A DNA stretch of 5,210 nt from Bacteroidales bacterium (GTDB taxonomy: Bacteria; Bacteroidota; Bacteroidia; Bacteroidales; UBA932): positions 1 to 5,210 of the forward strand of contig JAAXVX010000022.1 of the NCBI GenBank assembly GCA_013335275.1, written 5' to 3'. The notes below the pieces were generated by a model that saw only the letters and a list, made by a program, of their open reading frames with translations, did no database searches and was not told the DNA's origin. The position numbers were made by a program, and so were the translations under genes. Of the stretch, positions 1 through 5,210 are shown piece by piece; positions within the stretch are counted from its first letter, which is position 1, and each line of letters starts with the position of its first letter.

Positions 1-341
1 TCAATTTTTTCGGGCCATTCAATAATGCATAAATGTCCCGAGTCTACGAACTCTTCAAAGCCGATATCAAAAGCCTCTTCGAGTTTATTAATGCGGTAGA
101 AGTCAAAATGAAAAATCAACTCTCCGCCCTCTGTTGTATATTCGTTTATTAATGTAAACGTAGGACTGTTAACGCCCTCCTTAACATTGAGAGCACGGCA
201 GAGGGCCTTTGTGAAAGTTGTTTTTCCGGCACCCATCTCTCCATATAAAGCTATAACCGGAAGGGGTGGCCTCAACTGCAAAAACTCTTTTGCGGCTCTT
301 CCGATGTCATCTATTCCGTTGATTATAATTTTTTTATTCAT
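1..341 (-). CDS. tsaE: TsaE, tRNA t6A biosynthesis ATPase (C-terminus cut by window edge)
   Basis: Encodes the P-loop ATPase subunit (YjeE family) that works with TsaB and TsaD to put threonylcarbamoyl on A37 of ANN-decoding tRNAs in the cytoplasm. I translated 113 residues from the ATG at 341-339. They show a Walker A motif GEMGAGKT (residues 34-41), the family motif SPTFTLINEY (59-68), HFDFYR (78-83) and IEWPE (107-111), which holds the conserved Glu-Trp pair. The reading frame is open to base 1. Family members are usually about 140-155 residues, so roughly 30-40 C-terminal residues lie outside the window. The start overlaps the last 8 bp of comM on the same strand, so the two are probably co-transcribed and translationally coupled. 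No Shine-Dalgarno motif precedes it. Identification is firm; only the end is unseen. Confidence 0.95.
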   Translation of the reverse strand, partial: MNKKIIINGIDDIGRAAKEFLQLRPPLPVIALYGEMGAGKTTFTKALCRALNVKEGVNSPTFTLINEYTTEGGELIFHFDFYRINKLEEAFDIGFEEFVDSGHLCIIEWPEKI

Positions 342-1863
342 TCCAATTTTTTCTGTCGAATCCTCTGTAAAGCAGCGCTTCTGAAAGATGGCTCAAAGAT
401 ATAAAATCTCCTCCATCTAAATCGGCAATTGTTCGCGCAACCTTCAAAATTCTGCTGTATGCCCTTGCCGAAAGGTTCAGTTTGGAAATAGCGGCACATA
501 AAAACTGAGTCTCATTCCGGCCTATTTTGCAGTACTTTTTTAAATCCCCGGCAGGTATCTGTGCATTTGTATTATACTCGCCCATGTATCTGTTATTCTG
601 AATCACTCTGGCTGCTTCAACTCTTTCCCGGATTTCGCAGCTGCTCTCGGAACCACCCTCCCCTGTCAGTCTCTCCGCAGGAACAGGTTGTACTTCAATC
701 TGCAAATCAATCCTGTCCATGAGCGGGCCCGAGATTTTTGACCGGTATCTTGCCACCTGTGCCGCTCCGCAGGTACACCTGTCGCCGGGCTGGCCGTAAA
801 ACCCGCAGGGACACGGGTTCATGGATGCAATGAGCATAAAGTTTGCGGGATAGGTTAACTTGTATTTTAATCTTGAAATTGAAATTTCCCCCTCCTCCAT
901 GGGCTGTCTCAATACCTCCAGCACAGATCTCGGGAACTCAGGAATTTCATCAAGATAGAGCACACCGTTGTGTGCAAGGGATATCTCTCCGGGAACAGAA
1001 GCAACGCCTCCGCCCGTTATTGCATACAAAGAAGCGGAGTGGTGGGGAGATCTGAAAGGTCTCTCTCTTATGAGTCCTCCGTTTATTATTGTCTTGCCGG
1101 CAACAGAGTAGATTTTGCTGGTTTCAACAGATTCCGCAGGTGTCATTTTGGGAAGAATTCCCGCCAGTGCCCTTGCCATATATGTCTTTCCGGAACCCGG
1201 AGGCCCGCTCATAATGAGATTGTGCCCCCCGGCAGCAGCTATCTCAAGCCCTCTCTTTGCGCTTTCCTGCCCCCTGATATCCTTAAAATCCGGAATATTA
1301 AATAAAGATCTTGGTTCCGGGTTCTCCTGCCGGGACTCCAACGGGTCCACATATCCCTCTCCGGATAAAATCGAAATCACCTCTTCCAAACGGGTCACCC
1401 CGAATATATCCAGTCCGTCTATTCCTGAAGCCTCTTTAGCAGAGTTAAACGGGAAAATACATCCCCGGAAACCCTCTTTCTTTGCATGAACGGCAACAGG
1501 GAGAGCACCGTTTACCGGTCTTATTGTTCCGTCGAGGGCCAGCTCACCCATAATTATATAATCTTCCAGATTGTTGAACAGATACTGGTCCGATGCAGCC
1601 AGAATTCCCATGGCAATTGCAAGGTCAAACGACGAACCCTCCTTTTTAAGATCTGCCGGGGCCATGTTTATTACAATCTTCTTTCCCGGCAACTTTGCGC
1701 CAACGGTGTGAAGTGCCGTTCCAATTCTTTGCTGACTCTCCCTCACGGCACTGTCCGGCAGCCCAACCAGGAAAAAGCTGATTCCGGGAGAGACATCTAC
1801 CTCAACCGTAACTGTAATTGCCTCAACACCTATACATGTTGCACAAAAAGTCCTTCTAAGCAT
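334..1863 (-). CDS. comM: ComM/YifB family AAA+ ATPase (Mg-chelatase-like)
   Basis: A 509-residue protein, the normal length for ComM/YifB. Residues 1 to about 170 form the Lon-like (ChlI) domain, with family stretches MAPADLKKEGSSFDLAIAMG (67-86) and GELALDG (106-112). The AAA+ core has Walker A GPPGSGKT (220-227), Walker B VLYLDE (301-306) and LMDRIDL (381-387) with a likely arginine finger or sensor. Paired cysteines CPC (351-353) and CTC (363-365) form the probable zinc-binding insert. The last ~90 residues match the Mg_chelatase C-terminal helical domain. Family knowledge: ComM is a hexameric helicase promoting branch migration during natural transformation; the Mg-chelatase name reflects homology only. 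The start is well fixed: it is the only in-frame ATG before a TGA stop at 1875-1873. It heads a minus-strand unit with tsaE and is divergent from aroB. Confidence 0.95.
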   Translation of the reverse strand: MLRRTFCATCIGVEAITVTVEVDVSPGISFFLVGLPDSAVRESQQRIGTALHTVGAKLPGKKIVINMAPADLKKEGSSFDLAIAMGILAASDQYLFNNLEDYIIMGELALDGTIRPVNGALPVAVHAKKEGFRGCIFPFNSAKEASGIDGLDIFGVTRLEEVISILSGEGYVDPLESRQENPEPRSLFNIPDFKDIRGQESAKRGLEIAAAGGHNLIMSGPPGSGKTYMARALAGILPKMTPAESVETSKIYSVAGKTIINGGLIRERPFRSPHHSASLYAITGGGVASVPGEISLAHNGVLYLDEIPEFPRSVLEVLRQPMEEGEISISRLKYKLTYPANFMLIASMNPCPCGFYGQPGDRCTCGAAQVARYRSKISGPLMDRIDLQIEVQPVPAERLTGEGGSESSCEIRERVEAARVIQNNRYMGEYNTNAQIPAGDLKKYCKIGRNETQFLCAAISKLNLSARAYSRILKVARTIADLDGGDFISLSHLSEALLYRGFDRKNWNE

Positions 1864-1873
1864 ATTTTTTATT

Positions 1874-1905
1874 CAAATCTACATAGCCTCGGAGCAGCCT
1901 GCAAT
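1874..1905 (-). promoter_or_regulatory. Putative Bacteroidota-type promoter for comM-tsaE
   Basis: Read on the minus strand, TAGATTTG (1881-1874) matches the Bacteroidota -7 consensus TAnnTTTG exactly. A 20-bp spacer separates it from ATTG (1905-1902), a three-of-four match to the -33 consensus TTTG at an accepted distance (19-21 bp). Only 10 bases lie between the -7 box and the comM ATG, so the inferred transcript would have a leader of only a few nucleotides. The sequence match is direct; promoter activity and phylum are inferred. Confidence 0.5.
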
Positions 1906-1909
1906 GGGA

Positions 1910-1921
1910 AAAGAGCTCTTT
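1910..1921. promoter_or_regulatory. Perfect 12-bp palindrome, possible operator
   Basis: AAAGAGCTCTTT is fully self-complementary and lies close to the midpoint of the comM-aroB intergenic region, just upstream of the putative comM -33 box. A dimeric regulator could bind there, but no regulator family can be named from the sequence and a chance palindrome remains possible. It is not followed by a T-run in either direction, so it is not an intrinsic terminator. Confidence 0.25.
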
Positions 1922-1961
1922 ATCTATTTCTAAAAAAAATCTATCTAATACTAAAAATTTG

Positions 1962-1969
1962 TAGATTTG
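1962..1969 (+). promoter_or_regulatory. Putative -7 element for the aro operon
   Basis: TAGATTTG matches the Bacteroidota -7 consensus TAnnTTTG and ends 5 bases before the aroB ATG. If used, transcription would begin at or next to the start codon, giving a leaderless mRNA. No TTTG-like -33 box is found 19-21 bp upstream, where the sequence is an A-rich run, so the call is weaker than the matching minus-strand site. Confidence 0.3.
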
Positions 1970-1974
1970 TGTAG

Positions 1975-2997
1975 ATGCAAAAAGAAACAATAAAAACCTA
2001 CTATTGCTCCAAACTGGGGGAGATAGGCGGCTATCTTCCGGGAGACCGGCGGATTGTCGTTCTCATAGACTCTGCTCTAGTGGAGATGTATGGCAATCTT
2101 TTTCCGTATCCTGCAATAAGTGTTGACGCGCGGGAAGAGAGTAAAAGTTTTCTAAAAGTAGAAGAGATTACTCTCAGGTTAATGGAGATGGGCGCAGACA
2201 GAGGAACATTTTTGCTGGTTGTCGGAGGCGGAATCCTGAGCGATCTTGGAGGATTTATTGCTTCCATATACTTCCGCGGAATTGATTTCGCATATGTTCC
2301 AACAACACTGCTTGCCCAGGTGGATGCATCAATAGGCGGGAAATGCGCAATTAATGTGAGCGGCTATAAAAACATACTTGGCGTTGTAAAACAACCATGC
2401 TTCACATTGTTTTGCGGCGAGTTTCTTAACTCACTTCCCAAAAAAGAGGTAGAGGCCGGTCTTGCAGAGATGATGAAAACATTTTTGCTTGCGGACAGGA
2501 GCATTTACTTTGATGCTGTTGACTCTCTCACCGGAACCAGTCCTTTCCTTAAGAGAATATCAAACATATCGGAGCTTCTTCCATTTATAAAGAAAGCTGC
2601 AGAAATAAAGATTTCAGTTGTTGAGCGGGATCCGTATGAGAAAGGCGAAAGAAAGCTCCTCAACCTGGGTCACACATTTGCCCATGCACTGGAAAAACTT
2701 TGTTCTGTGTCCCACGGAGAGGGAGTAAGCATTGGCATAGCTCTTGCTGCTAAACTTTCTGTTAAACTTCGTTTGCTGGAAAGCAGCGAGGGAGACAAAA
2801 TACTCAGAGATATGGAACAACTTGGTTTGCCGGTTAAATCGCCGGTTGCGCCAAGGGAACTTACAGAAATAATAACAAAAGACAAAAAGAGAGATGGGGA
2901 CAATATACAGTTTGTACTTCTTAAATCAATAGGTACAGCTGTTATATATCCTATATCAATCGACAGACTAAAGGGGGTACTTAATGATTTGTCTTAG
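1975..2997 (+). CDS. aroB: 3-dehydroquinate synthase
   Basis: Converts DAHP to 3-dehydroquinate, the second step of the shikimate pathway, using NAD and a divalent metal in the cytoplasm. The 340-residue protein is slightly shorter than the usual 350-365. It shows the nucleotide-binding stretch VVGGGILSDLGGF (82-94), VPTTLLAQVDAS (108-119), IGGK (120-123), LAEMMKT (163-169) and NLGHTFAHALE (230-240). By family comparison the metal ligands should be Glu165, His233 and His247 (in SHGEG, 246-250). KDKKRDG (302-308) matches the conserved C-terminal Lys-rich segment. The start is fixed by an in-frame TAG directly before the ATG (1972-1974). No Shine-Dalgarno motif is present. It is first in the aro operon, and its stop lies 14 bp inside the next gene. 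Confidence 0.97.
   Translation: MQKETIKTYYCSKLGEIGGYLPGDRRIVVLIDSALVEMYGNLFPYPAISVDAREESKSFLKVEEITLRLMEMGADRGTFLLVVGGGILSDLGGFIASIYFRGIDFAYVPTTLLAQVDASIGGKCAINVSGYKNILGVVKQPCFTLFCGEFLNSLPKKEVEAGLAEMMKTFLLADRSIYFDAVDSLTGTSPFLKRISNISELLPFIKKAAEIKISVVERDPYEKGERKLLNLGHTFAHALEKLCSVSHGEGVSIGIALAAKLSVKLRLLESSEGDKILRDMEQLGLPVKSPVAPRELTEIITKDKKRDGDNIQFVLLKSIGTAVIYPISIDRLKGVLNDLS
2971..2978 (+). promoter_or_regulatory. Shine-Dalgarno-like purine tract before the aroD-aroA fusion gene
   Basis: AAGGGGGT lies 5 bases before the ATG at 2984, inside the 3' end of aroB. It resembles a ribosome-binding site, which is notable because the other starts in the window lack one. It supports ATG 2984 as the start, together with the MICLSLQ first strand expected of a type I dehydroquinase. 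It may simply be coding sequence for Lys-Gly-Val. Confidence 0.4.
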
Positions 2998-5002
2998 CTT
3001 ACAAAAGCTTGACTATGCCGGACTTATCCGTGCAGTTTCAAACTCGGAAATGTCCGAGATACGGTTGGATTTAACACAACTCACAAACGAGGAGGTTGCG
3101 GGCCTATTCGCCACAAAACACTCTTTAATTGCTACATGCCGGCTTGAAAACCTGCCTCAGGAAGAGTGTTACGAAAAATTAATGAGCGCCATTGAGGGAA
3201 ATGGGCCAAAAGAGGGTGCCTCTTACAGGAAATACATAGACATTGAACTGGATTCGCCGGATTACTACAGAGACAGACTCATTGCTGCTGCTAGAGTCAA
3301 TAATTTCGGGATTATCCTTTCTCATCACGATTATAATAACTGCGACCCGTTAGAAAGGCTGACAGAAATAGCACAAAGTGCGTATGAAAAAGGTGCCGAC
3401 ATTGCAAAGATTGTAACTACTGCAACGGTAACAGAAGACGGAATTAGGACGCTGAAATTGTACAAGCACTTTACTCCGGAAAAGCTATTGGCTTTCTCTA
3501 TGGGAAAGTCGGGCCGTTTTACAAGGCTCCTCTCCTCTTTCTTCGGAGCGCCTTTCATTTATGCCGCTCTTGAGGCTTCGCTTGCAACAGCCGATGGTCA
3601 GCTTACAGCAGATGAGATTAAAAAGGTTCTGAATCCTGCAAATTATAAAAACAGAATTAACTTCAATAACCTCACTCCTTCGATAAAAGCACCTGCATCC
3701 AAAAGTCACGCACAGAGAGCAATTATTGCGGCAGGGCTGTCCAAGGGAGAGTCAAATCTGTATGGCTATACATCGTGCAACGACACCGAGGCGGCAATCG
3801 AACTTGTTAAAAGATTTGGCGTTGAAGTAAAGTACAACCCAAAGAGAGGGCATCTGTTTATTAAAAGCATTGGTGCCGATGCCATAAAAAATGAATTTGT
3901 AAAGGAGAGTACTCCTCTGGAATTCAATGCCGGCGAGTCGGGCCTTTTATCAAAACTTACTATTCCAATCGCAGGACACCTTTCTTCGAGCAGAGAGATA
4001 ACCATAACCGGCGAGAACACCCTTCTTAAAAGGGAGTACAAGGGAGTGGACGAAGTTTTGGAAAAGATAGGACTGCACTTTATTACAAACGGAAACTATC
4101 TGCCCGCAAAGGTCACAGGGGAAATTAAGAGCGGCAACATCACCCTTTCAGGAAAAGGAGGGTCACAGCTCGTTTCGGGACTTCTCATGGCTTTGCCGCT
4201 TTGCCGCGAAAGCAGCAGAATAGAACTTGAACATCCTACAAGCAAGCCTTATATAGACCTCACGTTAAGAACCCTAAAGGACTTTAATCTGAGGATAAAC
4301 AACACAAACTATACACAGTTTCAGATACCGGGAAGACAGAGATACCGTAAAAAAATATTCTACCAGATTCAGGGAGACTGGAGTTCTGCTGCGTTGCTTC
4401 TGGTTGGTGCCGCAATTTCAAATCCTGTAATTGTAAAGAACCTATCCATCAATACAAGCCAGGCCGATGAAAAAATTCTGGAAGTATTAAACATGGCCGA
4501 AGTTGAAATTGAGGTAATTGAGGGACCAAAATATCTAATAATGTGCGGAGATGTTCCGTGCGCTTTTAAAGATAATCCCGATGATGAAACATGCTGCAGC
4601 GGCAGCGTTGAAATAAAAAGCACAAAGACTCCTCTGAAAGCCTTCGAAGTAGATGCCACCGATTCTCCCGACCTGTTCCCGCCTCTTGTTGTTCTTGCAT
4701 TAAACTGCGAAGGAGAGAGCAGGATAAAAGGTGTAGGCCGCTTATACAACAAAGAGAGTAATCGTGCAGAAACACTATATTCCGAATTTACCAAACTGGG
4801 TGCGGAGATAGACATCAAAGACGACTACATGATTATAAAAGGGGGTAAACTCCACGGAGGGCATTGCAATACCTATGGCGACCACAGGATAGCAATGGCT
4901 CTCATAATTGCCGGATTAAGCATAAAAGAGCCCCTCTATATTGACAATACGGAGTGCATATCGAAATCCTATCCCGATTTCATTAACAATTTTGAAATAT
5001 GA
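2984..5002 (+). CDS. aroD/aroA: Fused type I 3-dehydroquinate dehydratase / EPSP synthase
   Basis: A single uninterrupted 672-residue frame encodes two shikimate enzymes. Residues 1 to about 217 are a type I (Schiff-base) 3-dehydroquinate dehydratase: EIRLD (25-29), Glu88 in IDIELD, catalytic His115 in SHHDY, Schiff-base Lys142 in ADIAKI, Arg181 in MGKSGRFTR, and Gln206 in TADGQ. Residues about 228-672 are EPSP synthase (3-phosphoshikimate 1-carboxyvinyltransferase): KSHAQR (240-245), NAGESG (315-320), Arg350, GSQ (393-395), [10 protein letters not shown] (420-429), GDWSSA (464-469), Asp563, KESNR (590-594), GDHRIAM (632-638) and Lys661. These match the E. coli residues Lys22/Ser23/Arg27, Arg124, Gln171, Tyr200, Asp313, Arg344, Arg386 and Lys411. 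The linker is only about ten residues (roughly 217-227). The protein would carry out steps 3 and 6; steps 4 and 5 need AroE and AroK, encoded elsewhere. A four-cysteine insertion sits at 521-538. It overlaps aroB by 14 bp and aroC by 4 bp. Confidence 0.95.
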   Translation: MICLSLQKLDYAGLIRAVSNSEMSEIRLDLTQLTNEEVAGLFATKHSLIATCRLENLPQEECYEKLMSAIEGNGPKEGASYRKYIDIELDSPDYYRDRLIAAARVNNFGIILSHHDYNNCDPLERLTEIAQSAYEKGADIAKIVTTATVTEDGIRTLKLYKHFTPEKLLAFSMGKSGRFTRLLSSFFGAPFIYAALEASLATADGQLTADEIKKVLNPANYKNRINFNNLTPSIKAPASKSHAQRAIIAAGLSKGESNLYGYTSCNDTEAAIELVKRFGVEVKYNPKRGHLFIKSIGADAIKNEFVKESTPLEFNAGESGLLSKLTIPIAGHLSSSREITITGENTLLKREYKGVDEVLEKIGLHFITNGNYLPAKVTGEIKSGNITLSGKGGSQLVSGLLMALPLCRESSRIELEHPTSKPYIDLTLRTLKDFNLRINNTNYTQFQIPGRQRYRKKIFYQIQGDWSSAALLLVGAAISNPVIVKNLSINTSQADEKILEVLNMAEVEIEVIEGPKYLIMCGDVPCAFKDNPDDETCCSGSVEIKSTKTPLKAFEVDATDSPDLFPPLVVLALNCEGESRIKGVGRLYNKESNRAETLYSEFTKLGAEIDIKDDYMIIKGGKLHGGHCNTYGDHRIAMALIIAGLSIKEPLYIDNTECISKSYPDFINNFEI

Positions 5003-5210
5003 ACACCTTCGGCAATAAATTTAGAGTTTCAATATTCGGAGAGTCCCACGGACAAATGATTGGCGTAGTTGTTGACGGTGTACCTGCAGGTATTCCGCTG
5101 TCGGAGGAAGATTTCACCGAAGACCTGTCCCGTCGCAAAAGCGGTGCATTCGGCACCACACCAAGAGTTGAAAGCGACATTGTTCATATTCAGAGCGGAA
5201 TATTCAACGG
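4999..5210 (+). CDS. aroC: Chorismate synthase (N-terminal part, cut by window edge)
   Basis: Catalyses the last shikimate step, EPSP to chorismate, using reduced FMN. The 70 complete codons in the window give [18 protein letters not shown], with the signature GESHG and its conserved His17, then DGVPAGIPL (26-34), DLSRRKSG (42-49), GTTPRVESD (52-60) and SGIFNG (66-71, the last codon incomplete). All are typical of the AroC N-terminus. Family members are about 350-390 residues, so most of the protein lies beyond the right edge. The ATG overlaps the stop of the preceding fusion gene as ATGA, which implies translational coupling. It lacks a Shine-Dalgarno motif. Confidence 0.96.
   Translation, partial: MNTFGNKFRVSIFGESHGQMIGVVVDGVPAGIPLSEEDFTEDLSRRKSGAFGTTPRVESDIVHIQSGIFN

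Larger units (their letters stand above)
1874..1969. repeat. 10-bp inverted repeat flanking the divergent intergenic region
   Basis: CAAATCTACA at 1874-1883 is the exact reverse complement of TGTAGATTTG at 1960-1969. The copies sit at the two ends of the 111-bp intergenic region, 10 bp from the comM start and 5 bp from the aroB start. Each copy, read toward its gene, contains TAGATTTG. The arms are 76 bp apart, so this is more likely a duplicated promoter or protein-binding motif than an RNA hairpin. Confidence 0.6.

Noticed and set aside
187..384. Plus-strand open frame of 65 codons across the tsaE/comM junction
   Set aside because: It is antisense to TsaE, including its Walker A motif, and to the comM end. 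Its product has no recognisable features.
843..1489. Several plus-strand open frames within comM
   Set aside because: They are antisense shadows of a clear 509-residue ComM with full domain motifs. They overlap one another and show no family features.
334..1863. Magnesium chelatase subunit of chlorophyll biosynthesis
   Set aside because: The AAA+ core is homologous, but the N-terminal Lon-like domain, the CPC/CTC insert and the length match ComM/YifB. No tetrapyrrole genes are nearby.
1905..1945. Possible intrinsic terminator formed by the palindrome and nearby A-run
   Set aside because: On the plus strand the palindrome is followed by A residues, not T. On the minus strand the T-run comes before the palindrome. 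It would also sit upstream of both divergent genes, where no transcript needs to end.
1486..1974. Plus-strand open frame of 162 codons ending directly before the aroB ATG
   Set aside because: Most of it is antisense to comM, its product shows no recognisable motif, and its TAG stop (1972-1974) separates it from aroB. It is neither an N-terminal extension of aroB nor a convincing gene.
3620..3670. Sequencing error joining two separate aro genes
   Set aside because: There is no stop or frame change at the junction. The dehydroquinase domain ends and the EPSP synthase domain begins within one smooth frame, with no ribosome-binding site or good second start at the boundary.
4369..4818. Minus-strand open frame of 149 codons
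   Set aside because: It lies wholly opposite the EPSP synthase coding sequence, is rich in Ser and low-complexity residues, and shows no domain signature.

Overview
This is an ordinary housekeeping stretch from a bacterial chromosome, most likely from the phylum Bacteroidota. The evidence for the phylum is indirect. There is almost no Shine-Dalgarno signal in front of the genes. The intergenic region is A/T-rich. An exact TAnnTTTG element, the Bacteroidota-type -7 promoter box, lies just upstream of both divergent genes. I cannot place the organism more finely without a search.

Left half, minus strand: comM (yifB family, AAA+ ATPase with a Lon-like N-terminal domain, 1863 to 334) is followed, with an 8-bp overlap, by tsaE (341 down past the left edge, C-terminus missing). 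TsaE helps make the t6A modification of tRNA. ComM is a helicase-type ATPase linked to branch migration of incoming DNA in natural transformation.

Middle: a 111-bp divergent intergenic region (1864-1974) separates comM from the aro genes. It holds a 10-bp inverted repeat whose two copies each carry TAGATTTG close to a start codon, and a perfect 12-bp palindrome near its centre. No RNA gene or terminator was seen there.

Right half, plus strand: a tightly packed shikimate-pathway operon. It contains aroB (3-dehydroquinate synthase, 1975-2997), a fused gene for type I 3-dehydroquinate dehydratase plus EPSP synthase (2984-5002), and aroC (chorismate synthase, 4999 past the right edge). The genes overlap by 14 bp and 4 bp, which suggests translational coupling. 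Together they encode pathway steps 2, 3, 6 and 7. Shikimate dehydrogenase (aroE), shikimate kinase (aroK) and DAHP synthase (first step) are not in the window.

The most noteworthy points are the AroD-AroA fusion, a cysteine-bearing insertion in the EPSP synthase half, and the symmetric promoter arrangement that predicts leaderless or nearly leaderless mRNAs. I saw no mobile element, CRISPR array, tRNA or rRNA, and nothing that looks like an undescribed defence or other novel system.
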